Assembly: GCA_002067315.1 (NCBI GenBank)
Contig: MVRA01000185.1
Location: forward strand, 1-64,000
Origin: Methanocella sp. PtaU1.Bin125
GTDB taxonomy: Archaea; Halobacteriota; Methanocellia; Methanocellales; Methanocellaceae
Direction of reading: 5' to 3'
Length of the DNA: 64,000 nucleotides
The notes below the pieces were generated by a model that had not been told where the DNA came from, did not search any database, and saw nothing but the letters and a program-made list of their open reading frames with translations. The position numbers and the translations under genes are program-made. Below, one piece after another: positions 43,831 through 52,291 of this stretch (positions are counted from its first letter, which is position 1; each line of letters begins with the position of its first letter).

Positions 43831-45003
43831 ATGAAAGATCGCTATGATGTCATCGTGGCAGGGGCGGGACCGGCCGGATCGGTGGCGGCGAAGACCGCTG
43901 CAATGAACGGCCTTAGCGTGCTGCTTCTCGAGAAGCGGCAGGAGATCGGCGAGCCGGTCAGGTGCGCCGAAGGGATATTATGCGATCGCCTGACTGAGTT
44001 CACGCCGCCGGACCCGCGATGGATATGCGGGCGCGTCCGGCGGCTGCGCATACATACGAAAGACGTCACCCTGAGTTTCAACGACGAACGCGACGTCATT
44101 TATATTACGGATCGTAAGATCTTCGATCGCGAGCTGGCCCGGTCGGCGGCGGCCGCCGGCGCCGACGTCGTGACCAAGACGCAGGTGACCGGGCTGATCG
44201 TCAACGGCGGACAGGTATGCGGTGTCAAAGGCAAGTGCCGCAGCGACGAGTTTACGGCCGCGGCGCAGGTCGTCGTCGCTGCTGATGGCATCGAGTCCCG
44301 GATCGCGCGATGGGCAGGCATCGACACGACGCTGGGCCTGAAAGATATCGTATCCTGTGCCCAGTACCACCTGACCGATATCGATATCGATCCCGGGCAG
44401 ATCGAGCTATACTTCGGCAGCGACCTGGCCCCGGGGGGCTACGCCTGGGTCTTCCCGAAAGGCGAGCGCGAAGCGAACGTCGGGCTGGGCGTCGTGTATC
44501 ATGGCCGGAAATCGCGAAGCTCCGCAGAGCATCTCGACGACTTTGTCCGCGCCAGGTTCCCGGGAGCCAATGCCATTAGTATCGTAGCCGGCGCCGTCCC
44601 CATCAGCGGCCTGATACCGGTGATATCGGGAAACGGCATCGTCGCAGTCGGTGACGCCGCCCGGCTCAGCGATCCGCTGACGGGAGAGGGCATCCTGAAC
44701 GGGATGATCAGCGGGCGCATTGCGGGCAACGTGATCGCCGACTGTATCCGGAAGAGCGATGTGACGGCGGCCGCGCTCCGGCAATATGACATTGAGATGG
44801 CAAAGGTGCTGGGCCCTGCCCTGGAGCGGAACTACGCTCTGAAAGAACACCTGCGCAACGCCGGTGACAGACAGTTCTCCCTCTTGTTCCGTACTGCCCG
44901 GGCCTTGGGCGCCGAGAAGTACCCGACTTCGGCCGTGATCAACGAGGTCTTTTACCCGAAGAGCCGCCGGGCCGCCACGTTAATGCACCTGATCGTACGG
45001 TGA
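43831..45003 (+). CDS. Geranylgeranyl reductase family FAD enzyme
   Basis: Saturates the isoprenoid chains of archaeal membrane lipids (digeranylgeranylglycerophospholipid reductase) or related prenyl groups. Seen are the N-terminal dinucleotide fold DVIVAGAGPAGSVAAKTA, EKRQEIGEPVRCAEG of the family, VVVAADGIESRIARWAG, and the second FAD motif GIVAVGDAARLSDPLTGEG. The length of 390 is typical. GAGGAG precedes the ATG. Several paralogues exist in methanogens, so whether this is the main lipid enzyme is open. Confidence 0.88.
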   Translation: MKDRYDVIVAGAGPAGSVAAKTAAMNGLSVLLLEKRQEIGEPVRCAEGILCDRLTEFTPPDPRWICGRVRRLRIHTKDVTLSFNDERDVIYITDRKIFDRELARSAAAAGADVVTKTQVTGLIVNGGQVCGVKGKCRSDEFTAAAQVVVAADGIESRIARWAGIDTTLGLKDIVSCAQYHLTDIDIDPGQIELYFGSDLAPGGYAWVFPKGEREANVGLGVVYHGRKSRSSAEHLDDFVRARFPGANAISIVAGAVPISGLIPVISGNGIVAVGDAARLSDPLTGEGILNGMISGRIAGNVIADCIRKSDVTAAALRQYDIEMAKVLGPALERNYALKEHLRNAGDRQFSLLFRTARALGAEKYPTSAVINEVFYPKSRRAATLMHLIVR

Positions 45004-45070
45004 CAGGCCATTTTACTTTCACGCCGCATTCTGATTTTTCTTATATACCTGTCCGTGGTATCTACGATCG

Positions 45071-46183
45071 ATGGGAGAGAAGTACCATACGCTGGAAGAG
45101 CGGATGAAGATACTGGCCGACGGGACGAAATACGATAGCTGCAACAGTACCACAACCTGCCACACTTTCACGCCCGACGGCCGGTGTATCCAGCTCTACA
45201 AGACGCTGATGACAAACAGCTGTAGCGGGGAATGTCTCTACTGTCCGAACCGGTGCGGCCGGGAAGCCACGCGGGCTTCCCTGTCGCCCGATGAAATCGT
45301 CAAGATCACATGGGACTTTTACCGAAGGAACGCAATCGAGGGCCTGTTCCTTTCATCCGGAGTCATTGGCGACCCCGAGCTGACGACGGAGCGGCAGCTC
45401 GACGTGCTAAGGACCCTGCGGGGCAGCGGCTTCAACGGGTACGTCCACGTCCGGCTCATGCCAGGGGTGCCCAGGGACATGATCCGGGAGGTATCGCTCC
45501 TCGCCAATAAGTTCGGAGTGAATGCGGAGACAACTTGCCAGTCACGCTATGACGAGATATGCCCGAACTTCGACTACAGGAACGACATCCTGCGCCGGAT
45601 GGAATGGACGTACGGCGCCGTCCGGCAGCGCCGATCGGAAGTGCGCTACGGGGAAGGAATTATCGGGGCGAACGATACCCAGTTCGTCGTCGGCGCGACC
45701 GGCGAGCCGGATAGCGAAATAATCGACACCATCGGCCGGTTCATGGACAGCTACGGGCTGCGCCGCCCGTTCTTCATGAGCTTCGACCCGGTACCCGACA
45801 CGCCGCTGTCCGGCAATAAGGCTTCGCCGCTATGGCGGGAGGCCCGGCTGTACCAGACGTCCTACCTGCTGAAAGACTACGGGCTGAAGCCCCGGGACCT
45901 GGAGACCGTGCTGGACGACCGCGGCTTCCTGCCCGACGACGATCCCAAGCTGGTGCTCGCCCGCCTGAACCGCGACGCGTTCCCGGTCGACGTGAACCTT
46001 TCGACTTACAGCGAGCTGATCCGCGTGCCTGGCATCGGGCCCCGCACGGCAAACCGCATCGTCCGCTGCCGGCCGGTGCTCAGCTACGTACAGCTGGCGT
46101 CGATGGGAGTCGTCATGAAACGCGCCCGGCCGTTCATCAAGCTGGGCAACAGCCGCCAGACCGACCTGGAGGCGTTTGTGTGA
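45071..46183 (+). CDS. Putative DNA modification/repair radical SAM protein (TIGR03916-type)
   Basis: 370 residues. An N-terminal Cys-rich stretch YDSCNSTTTCHTF precedes the radical SAM motif CSGECLYC (C51, C55, C58), then the SAM-domain barrel. The C-terminal helix-hairpin-helix (IRVPGIGPRTANRIVRCR, near 320-337) suggests nucleic acid binding. The family is named for this pairing and for its constant partner, here overlapping by 4 nt (GTGTGA). Reaction unknown. Confidence 0.85.
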   Translation: MGEKYHTLEERMKILADGTKYDSCNSTTTCHTFTPDGRCIQLYKTLMTNSCSGECLYCPNRCGREATRASLSPDEIVKITWDFYRRNAIEGLFLSSGVIGDPELTTERQLDVLRTLRGSGFNGYVHVRLMPGVPRDMIREVSLLANKFGVNAETTCQSRYDEICPNFDYRNDILRRMEWTYGAVRQRRSEVRYGEGIIGANDTQFVVGATGEPDSEIIDTIGRFMDSYGLRRPFFMSFDPVPDTPLSGNKASPLWREARLYQTSYLLKDYGLKPRDLETVLDDRGFLPDDDPKLVLARLNRDAFPVDVNLSTYSELIRVPGIGPRTANRIVRCRPVLSYVQLASMGVVMKRARPFIKLGNSRQTDLEAFV

Positions 46184-47013
46184 TCATCGGCTACAGGCGG
46201 GACGTCGATGACGTGCTCAGGGCCGCGATAGCGCTGAAACGCGAGCCATCGGCCACCCTGGTCTGCGGGAAGAATACCCGGGACGTCAAAGAGAAGCTAA
46301 AGCTATACCGCGGAGACGCGAAGGTCATGGTCGAGGCGCTCGTGCCGCACGTGCCCACGGCCGTCAGGCTGAAGCTCCGGGAACGGCCTCCCCGGGTCGG
46401 CAGCCGGTGTCAGCCCTCGCTGCATACATACATCACATTCTCTCTGCGACACAGGCAGTGCGTGCCCGACGAGCTTGTCCGCCTCATCGCCTCGTACTAC
46501 CCTGACATCGGGCAGGCGCTGGCCCGCAAGGACGGGCTCGCGAAGAAATATTTTTTCATGCATATGGAAGTGCTCCGGGAGATCGAACGCCTCAAGGCAC
46601 ACACCCGGCCGCGGCCGGCCGGCGGCCTGATGTACGTGGAGATACGCCCCGATCACGACGTCGTCGACCTCTATCTCGAGTGGATCGCGAAGCGAGTCAA
46701 CGATCGGGCCTCCGTTGTCAAAGCGCATGATGACAGCTACTATCTGGCCAACGCGAACCTCCTCGGGCACGATCTATGGATAAAAAAGATATCCGACGAA
46801 GAGGCCCGCCGGTTAATCGGCGACCTGCCGCAGGATGACTTCTCGACCTGGGAAACGTACTACGACTCGCAACTGATCGAAAGCCGGCGTAACAAAACCT
46901 TCGCGAAAAAAATGCTGCCCGCTAAGTACTCCTACATCAGCCCCGAGGTCCGGCTGGAGCGGCTGAAAATCGAGCATGGCATTTCGAAACATAACCTTGA
47001 CGATTTCTTTTAA
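46180..47013 (+). CDS. DUF4130-type partner of the radical SAM/HhH protein
   Basis: 277 residues. The GTG at 46180 overlaps the radical SAM stop and has GGAGG upstream; the open frame extends further 5', but only as shadow of the previous gene. Landmarks are MYVEIRPDHDVVDLYLEW, KAHDDSYYLANANLL and a terminal RLERLKIEHGISKHNLDDFF. It matches the probable DNA metabolism protein (TIGR03915/DUF4130) always found beside the radical SAM enzyme. The fold somewhat resembles uracil-DNA-glycosylase-associated proteins; catalysis is unproven. Confidence 0.8.
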   Translation: MIIGYRRDVDDVLRAAIALKREPSATLVCGKNTRDVKEKLKLYRGDAKVMVEALVPHVPTAVRLKLRERPPRVGSRCQPSLHTYITFSLRHRQCVPDELVRLIASYYPDIGQALARKDGLAKKYFFMHMEVLREIERLKAHTRPRPAGGLMYVEIRPDHDVVDLYLEWIAKRVNDRASVVKAHDDSYYLANANLLGHDLWIKKISDEEARRLIGDLPQDDFSTWETYYDSQLIESRRNKTFAKKMLPAKYSYISPEVRLERLKIEHGISKHNLDDFF

Positions 47014-47034
47014 TCTAATGCAATTATAATTTTA

Positions 47035-47160
47035 TAGCTCAGTCAATGCAACTCCTGTCACACTCGTCAGGAACGCCAGGTAGCCAGGAGCGCCAAGGAC
47101 TGATTAGTTAAGGCCGTATCACAATATCTGTATCAGTACTTCCTGGCTTGCTGTTTATTG
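47035..47160. repeat. Family A repeat, decayed copy
   Basis: GTCAATGCAACTCCTGTCAC with CAGGAACGCCAGGTAGCCAG matches the left half of family A. CTTCCTGGCTTGCTGTTTATTG near 47145 looks like a decayed right half. It begins 20 bp after the stop of the DUF4130 gene. Confidence 0.5.
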
Positions 47161-47194
47161 TCTTCTATGCCATGCGTCTAGTCACGAAAACACG

Positions 47195-47592
47195 AAACTA
47201 CCTTTTTTAGATTACACAAAATCACGAAGGCCACGATAGCACGGTTAATCCGCGAAGGGCACGATTAAAGGCACGAAGACACCAATGGCACGGTCTGGAA
47301 CACGAAAGAATCACTAAAGGTTGAAAGCACTAAGACTAAAACAAGTAAAGGACGATGCCGTGTCATCCTCTCGCACTCTCATACCCTTACAAGTAAACGG
47401 TCGCATGCCATGGTCTCGCACCAGTCAGTTTCCGGGGCAGCGTTCCTTTCATGTTTTAGTCTTCGTGTCTTCGGGCCCTTCGAGCTTCTTTCGTGTTTCA
47501 GACCGTGCCATTGGCGGCTTCGAGAATTAATCGTCTATTAGTGCTCTTCACGGATTAACCGTGCTATCGTGGCCTTCGAGCTTTAGTGTAAG
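47195..47592. repeat. Long imperfect palindrome (~135-bp arms)
   Basis: The left arm 47221-47351 and right arm 47446-47580 pair over most of their length. The best block is GAAGGCCACGATAGCACGG plus TTAATCCG (47226-47252 with 47551-47577); also CCAATGGCACGGTCTG with CAGACCGTGCCATTGG, and AGACTAAAACA with TGTTTTAGTCT. The 94-nt loop is unrelated. The arms themselves consist of CACGAA-type short units every 15-25 bp. A 69-codon open frame in it is not a gene. Confidence 0.7.
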
Positions 47593-47649
47593 CCTAAAAA
47601 CAAGTTTAGTCCCATGAAAATATTTTCTGTTTATGCATGCGCAGTAGTA

Positions 47650-47763
47650 AAGCGCGCCAAGTTCGCCACGTACCGCCAGGTTCGCCAAGGTTTAATAATA
47701 GGGATTCACGCTTGCCATAAAAGACGTGGCGAGCCTGGCGGTTCTTGGCGAGCCTGGCGCGCT
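47650..47763. repeat. Second palindrome (37-bp arms)
   Basis: AGCGCGCCAAGTTCGCCACG and the following TACCGCCAGGTTCGCCA (47650-47690) pair with TGGCGAGCCTGGCGGTTC and TTGGCGAGCCTGGCGCGCT (47727-47763), leaving a loop of about 35 nt. It is related in vocabulary (CGCCA/TGGCG) to family A but different in order. A TTTTCAT-type tail follows at 47797-47826. Confidence 0.6.
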
Positions 47764-47904
47764 GTACCGCTGCGGATAGCCTTGATAAGGCCCGATTTTC
47801 ATTAGCCTTCACATGATAATACCCATTTTCATTAACGAGTGTTTTCGTGATTGGACGCAAACCCGGACCATCGATAATACAACAAGCACGGAACTACTGT
47901 GTAT

Positions 47905-48000
47905 AGGCTTGGCGCTCCTGGCTTCCTGGCGTCGACGCGACCGGAGGGTCGAACGCTTGTTTATTGGCGAGCGTGACAGGGGTCGCATAGCCTGTACAAG
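47905..48000. repeat. Family A repeat, right half
   Basis: GGCTTGGCGCTCCTGGCTTC, GGAGGGTCGAACGCTTGTTT and GGCGAGCGTGACAGGGGTCG match the right half of the 7276-7531 copy almost base for base. Its left half is either the piece at 47035, about 800 bp away, or lost. Confidence 0.65.
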
Positions 48001-48006
48001 GAAAAG

Positions 48007-48141
48007 TTACTTGAACTCGAAGTGTTCCGTGCCGGACTGTCCCTTGACGGGTTCCTCGACGGGCTCCAGGTTTTCAATGACTCTTTTGCGCTTACGCATA
48101 ATCTCTTCTTTCCGTCTATCGCCCGGTTTCTCGTGAGGCAT
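48007..48141 (-). CDS. Small charged protein (44 aa)
   Basis: A short frame on the minus strand, with GGGTGAT about 5 nt before the ATG at 48141. It is highly charged: an N-terminal PHEKPGDRRKEE, a KRKR cluster, then an acidic EPVEEPV and a terminal HFEFK. The codon choice resembles neighbouring genes rather than repeats. It lies just downstream of another small hydrophilic gene in the same direction. No family recognised; it could still be chance. Confidence 0.45.
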   Translation of the reverse strand: MPHEKPGDRRKEEIMRKRKRVIENLEPVEEPVKGQSGTEHFEFK

Positions 48142-48199
48142 CGATATCACCCATGATCAATTAACATGTATCATAAAAGAGATTTGCCGTATTACGCCC

Positions 48200-48541
48200 T
48201 TAAAGCTCGTACTCAGGCGGCTTCGTGGTCCGTTTCCGGTGGCCGGGCTCGTGCTTTCTTTCGATGTCTTCCTCTCGCGGGTTGGCTCTGGCGGAGTCGA
48301 CCCAGGTGACCACGCCGTGCTGCATCTCCTGCATCCCGTCGGGGGTGGCGATGTACTGGCGGGCCGAGTCAGCCTGCGGCCAGTCAGGTATCTGGTGAAA
48401 CGCGTAAAACTGCCGCCCCTGCTGCACGATCTCGTCCGATGTCCCGAGTTCCTCTCTCGGCGGGGTATAGGTCTCTTTATCTTCGTCAGGCGCCTTTCCC
48501 GGCCGCCTGCCATGCTCGTGTAAGCGGGTCTGTCGCGCCAT
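48200..48541 (-). CDS. Small hydrophilic protein (113 aa)
   Basis: Soluble, rich in Arg, Glu, Gln and His, with the central segment GRQFYAFHQIPDWPQADSAR. No signal, membrane helix or known motif. The start ATGGCGCGACAG has no clear Shine-Dalgarno sequence. The next small gene begins 58 bp downstream. The opposite strand is also open over much of it, so it is a probable rather than certain gene. Confidence 0.45.
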   Translation of the reverse strand: MARQTRLHEHGRRPGKAPDEDKETYTPPREELGTSDEIVQQGRQFYAFHQIPDWPQADSARQYIATPDGMQEMQHGVVTWVDSARANPREEDIERKHEPGHRKRTTKPPEYEL

Positions 48542-48629
48542 TTGATCGAGGTATTATATTCTGCGACTTCATTAACGATAGGCGAAAAAAACGCGGTTAT
48601 GCCTGCTGCCGCTCGCGCGAACGGTCAGT

Positions 48630-49817
48630 TCATTTCCTGAGCTCGAGCGATATCACAGCGTGTTTTAAGCTGGAGCCTGCCTCGATGTTCAGCGCCCCGA
48701 ACGCGCTCCCCTCGAACAGCCGGCGCTTGAACGCGAAAGCGATCCCGTGGCCGCGGGCGATGCGATCCGGGCTGCCGGAGGCGAAAAAGGTGCCTTCGTC
48801 GATGCGCAGCAGGCCGTACTCAAGCGGCCTGCGTACGTCGACGAACACGCCGTTCATCCTGACATGATAGGGCAGGACGACGGCGGCCTTGAACCCGGCG
48901 GGGACGTCCTTCGGCTTCAGCCCGATCTCGGCACGGTACCACCCGTTGGCGGCGATCTTCCACTGTAGCAGCGCGCCCGCGCCTCCGGCGAAGGTAAGCT
49001 TCTTACAGGACGGCACCGGCTTCGGTCCGTCGCGGTGGTACGAGCCCGGGGCGAAGACCAGGCCGTCGAACGGCGTGGCCGCGGCCTCGACGGGCTCCTC
49101 TTCCTCGTCGATGACCGACAGGGACGTGATCGTGCTCTCTTTGCCTTCAAGGAAGACGGCCGCACACGGGAACGAACTGTTGCCGGGTATGCGGCTGTCG
49201 AGGCTTCTGTCGAGGCCGGGGAATCCTAACACCAGGCTGATGCGGGCCATCTCGGGCGAGACGTCCAGCTCCAGGTTCCGGAGCACTGCGTGAACGCCTT
49301 CGAGCTCGGGCGGGAGATAGCAGTCGCAACCTGCAGCGTCGTTGCCGTGCGCGGGCTTGTTGTCGCGCGTCCGCTCCAGCGTGTCCATGGCGTCCATGAC
49401 CCGGGCGGCGAGCCCGTCGTTCTTCAGTGTAAGCGCGACCTGCAGCGCCTCTTCCAGGCATTCGGACGCCTCAGAGAAATGACAGACGCACCGGTGGGCT
49501 TCCGCGAGCCCGATAAGCGAGCCTGCCACTTCCGGGTTGTTATAGATCGGCCGCCGGATGGCCGCGGCCTCGCTGAAGGCCTGCGCAGCGTCCGTGTACT
49601 TGCGTAAAAGCAGGTTCACGCTGCCGATGCTGTTGAGCACGCCGGCGATGTCGTCGTTCAGCGAGCCGTCCCGGTTCTCGCTGCGCAGCGAGAACAGCGC
49701 GATCTTCAGCTCGGAGAGCGCCTCGCTGTACATCCCTTTTGCCGCCATGGCTCTGGCTCTCTCGCTATGGGTCATGCCGATCCGGGCAAGCCGGGTCAGC
49801 TTCTTCCGGGCAGCCAT
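48630..49817 (-). CDS. TPR-repeat protein with a C-terminal beta domain
   Basis: 395 residues. Residues about 10-165 form tetratricopeptide-like helix pairs (RARAMAAKGMYSEALSELKI, SVNLLLRKYTDAAQAFSEAA, AEAHRCVCHFSEASECLEEA). The C-terminal 200 residues are beta-rich with no recognised motif and one cysteine pair (CDCYLPPEL). ATG 49817 begins MAARKKLTRLARIG; the frame is open further 5' but without gene-like sequence. Probably a protein-interaction protein. It is alone in its direction. Confidence 0.7.
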   Translation of the reverse strand: MAARKKLTRLARIGMTHSERARAMAAKGMYSEALSELKIALFSLRSENRDGSLNDDIAGVLNSIGSVNLLLRKYTDAAQAFSEAAAIRRPIYNNPEVAGSLIGLAEAHRCVCHFSEASECLEEALQVALTLKNDGLAARVMDAMDTLERTRDNKPAHGNDAAGCDCYLPPELEGVHAVLRNLELDVSPEMARISLVLGFPGLDRSLDSRIPGNSSFPCAAVFLEGKESTITSLSVIDEEEEPVEAAATPFDGLVFAPGSYHRDGPKPVPSCKKLTFAGGAGALLQWKIAANGWYRAEIGLKPKDVPAGFKAAVVLPYHVRMNGVFVDVRRPLEYGLLRIDEGTFFASGSPDRIARGHGIAFAFKRRLFEGSAFGALNIEAGSSLKHAVISLELRK

Positions 49818-49884
49818 CAAACAAATGTTCGTATGATCGTTTATATAACCATCGAAGAAATAGGCCACAAATAACAGCCAGGCG

Positions 49885-49935
49885 GTCGGCCTCGCGCGCG
49901 CGTGCGCATGCTCCGGCCGGGCATGCGACGGCAAC
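49885..49935. repeat. CG-tract palindromic site upstream of the TPR gene
   Basis: TCGCGCGCGCGTGCGCATG at 49892-49910, then CCGGCCGGGCATGCG. It has the same two-part layout (alternating tract, then GGCCGGGCATG) as 23318-23343. Confidence 0.45.
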
Positions 49936-50020
49936 CCTGCACTTTTTCATCGTTTCTCCCGGCTAAAATACTGAGCATTGCCATTGCAGGGATACGACGA
50001 TGATAATGGCAGTATAAACG

Positions 50021-51433
50021 TCAGCTCTTCTTGATCTTGATGCCTTCCTTCGTGTCCTCGATGGTGATGCCGAGGTCTTTCAGCCGGCTGCGGATCAGGT
50101 CCGAGGTCTCGAAGTCTTTCTTCTTGCGGACGGCCTGCCGGATGTCGACGATCAGCTTCAGTAATTCTGACGAGAGCACGTCCTCGCCGGCCGGTGCGGT
50201 CCAGCGTATCCCGAGGATGTCCGAGAAATGGGCATATAGCGCCATGATCTGATTGAGCTCGTCATGGGACAGGCTGCCGGACATCAGCCTGTTGATCTCG
50301 CGGGTGAAGTCGAAAGCCTCCGCGAGGGCTTCCCGGGTGCTGAAGTTGTCGTCCATGGCCGCGTCGAACTTCGCGCGGCTTTCCTCCGCGATCCGGGCGA
50401 CGTCCTGGCCGGACGGGTCGCCGTCCGGCTGGCCGAGCCGCGACTGTATTTCAGCGACGGCGTTCTGCAGGCGGGCGTAGCCCTTTTTCGCCTCTTCCAG
50501 CGCCGCGTCGCTGTAGTCCAGCGGGCTCTGGTAGTTGGTGTTCAGGACGAAGAACCGGACGACCTCCGGCGGATATTGCTTCAGCACGTCCCGGATGAGG
50601 AAAAAGTTGCCCAGGCTCTTCGACATCTTTTCCTTGTTGATGAGCAGGAACCCGTTGTGTATCCAGTATTTCGCGAACGGCTTCTTGCCGGTAAACGCCT
50701 CGGACTGCAGCACCTCCGACTCGTGGTGCGGGAAGACGAGGTCCATGCCGCCGCCGTGGATGTCGATCTGTTCGCCCAGCAGCTTGATCGACATGGCCGA
50801 GCACTCGATGTGCCACCCTGGCCGGCCTTTGCCCCAGGGGCTGTCCCAGTAGATGCACTCGCCCGGCTTCGACGCTTTCCACAGCACGAAGTCCATGGGG
50901 TTCCGTTTTCTCTCATCGACCTCGACCCGGGCTCCGACGCGCAGCGCTTCATAAGACTGGTGGGATAAGGCGCCCACGTCCTCCGTCATGCGATCGATGC
51001 TGAAGTAGACGCTACCGTCAGACTCATATGCGTATCCTTTCTCGACCAGTCTTTTGATCATGTCGAGAATCGAGTCCATGTTCTCGCTCACCCGCGGGTA
51101 GTAGTCGGCCCGCATCACGTTCAGCCGGTCGAAGTCCTCGAAGTACGCCGCGATGTACCTGCGCGAGATCTCCAGCGGCGTGAGGTTCATTTCGGCCGCC
51201 CTCCGGAGGATCTTATCGTCCACGTCGGTAAAATTCTGCACGTAGATAACGTTATAGCCCCGGTATTTCAGGAAGCGGCGGATCACGTCGAACACGATGT
51301 ACGACCGCGCGTGGCCCATGTGGCAGTAATCGTAGACCGTCGGCCCGCAGACGTACATCCGCACGACCATGTCCTGGATCGGCTGAAAGTCCTCCACGGA
51401 CGATGTCAGGGTATTATAGAACCGTAGTGGCAT
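50021..51433 (-). CDS. cysS: Cysteinyl-tRNA synthetase
   Basis: Class I synthetase for tRNA-Cys. CGPTVYDYCHMGHARSY contains the zinc cysteine and the HIGH motif, KEKMSKSLGNF is KMSKS, and GWHIECSAM contributes further zinc ligands. The helical anticodon domain occupies the C terminus. The length of 470 is standard. Methanogens may use SepRS/SepCysS instead or as well; its presence shows direct cysteine charging here. A tRNA-Cys gene lies 5 kb away. Confidence 0.95.
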   Translation of the reverse strand: MPLRFYNTLTSSVEDFQPIQDMVVRMYVCGPTVYDYCHMGHARSYIVFDVIRRFLKYRGYNVIYVQNFTDVDDKILRRAAEMNLTPLEISRRYIAAYFEDFDRLNVMRADYYPRVSENMDSILDMIKRLVEKGYAYESDGSVYFSIDRMTEDVGALSHQSYEALRVGARVEVDERKRNPMDFVLWKASKPGECIYWDSPWGKGRPGWHIECSAMSIKLLGEQIDIHGGGMDLVFPHHESEVLQSEAFTGKKPFAKYWIHNGFLLINKEKMSKSLGNFFLIRDVLKQYPPEVVRFFVLNTNYQSPLDYSDAALEEAKKGYARLQNAVAEIQSRLGQPDGDPSGQDVARIAEESRAKFDAAMDDNFSTREALAEAFDFTREINRLMSGSLSHDELNQIMALYAHFSDILGIRWTAPAGEDVLSSELLKLIVDIRQAVRKKKDFETSDLIRSRLKDLGITIEDTKEGIKIKKS

Positions 51434-51499
51434 GTCGGATATCGTATTATTATCGTGGAAACGTAATAAACGCTACGGCAAAGCCATACGCTATCGGGA

Positions 51500-52195
51500 C
51501 TATTCATTCAGCGCCTTTTTACGCTGGCGAATCCAGCGGCGCACGATCTCGGGGACGACCAGTACGACGATCGCAAGCGCAAGGCTGATGTAAAACCCGG
51601 TGGAGCCGATGTCGTCGAGCGACGAGCCCAGCATGACCAGCACGAACGCGGCCGGCAGTTCCCCGATGACCGTGCCGATCATGAAGTCCCGGAAGCTGAT
51701 GCGGGAGATGCCGGCGATGTAGCTGACGATGTCGAAGGGCAATACGGGTATCAGCCGCAGGAACACGATGAAACGCCAGCCACGGGACTCGATAGCCCGG
51801 TCGATGCCCGGGATGCGGCCGGAAAAGCGGCCCCGGAGGTAGTCGTGCAGCAGGTACCGGGCGACGTAGAACGCCAGTATGGCGCTGAGCGTGGTGCCGG
51901 CCAGCGACCAGAGCAGGCCCTGCCAGAACCCGAACAGGAAACCGCTCGCCAGGGTGAACGGGGTCGCCGGGAGAAAGAAAAACGGCCGCAGGACGCTGAC
52001 AGCCAGGTATGCCAGCACGGCCAGCGCCCCGAACGAGCTCACCATGTCCCTGATGCCCTCCGGGGTCACGTGCTCGTAAGCAGTCAATATCTTATCCGGG
52101 CCTGTGACGATGATCGCGCCAGCCAGCAAGGCTATCCAGAGAGAGACGGCCGCAATACGCAGGAAATACGGGCTCTTCAGGTCCACGCGTTCCAT
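51500..52195 (-). CDS. TVP38/TMEM64 (VTT domain) membrane protein
   Basis: 231 residues, about six hydrophobic segments. The VTT/DedA-superfamily core shows FFLPATPFTLASGFLFGFWQ, then the basic stretch and LRLIPVLPFDIVSYIAGISR, with two re-entrant glycine-rich loops. The C terminus is basic (RRWIRQRKKALNE). Members are thought to act in lipid scrambling or transport. It is next to cysS in the same direction with 66 bp between. Confidence 0.85.
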   Translation of the reverse strand: MERVDLKSPYFLRIAAVSLWIALLAGAIIVTGPDKILTAYEHVTPEGIRDMVSSFGALAVLAYLAVSVLRPFFFLPATPFTLASGFLFGFWQGLLWSLAGTTLSAILAFYVARYLLHDYLRGRFSGRIPGIDRAIESRGWRFIVFLRLIPVLPFDIVSYIAGISRISFRDFMIGTVIGELPAAFVLVMLGSSLDDIGSTGFYISLALAIVVLVVPEIVRRWIRQRKKALNE

Positions 52196-52291
52196 ATGGG
52201 CATGATAGAATATAAAAGCCTTCCACAGCGGGGGAGTGGCGGCCGCAGAGTAAAACTATTTAGGATGACAGGCCTATACAGGCTGAGTCCC

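Noticed and set aside
47321-47530. A 69-codon frame
   Set aside because: It lies entirely within the long palindrome and crosses its loop.
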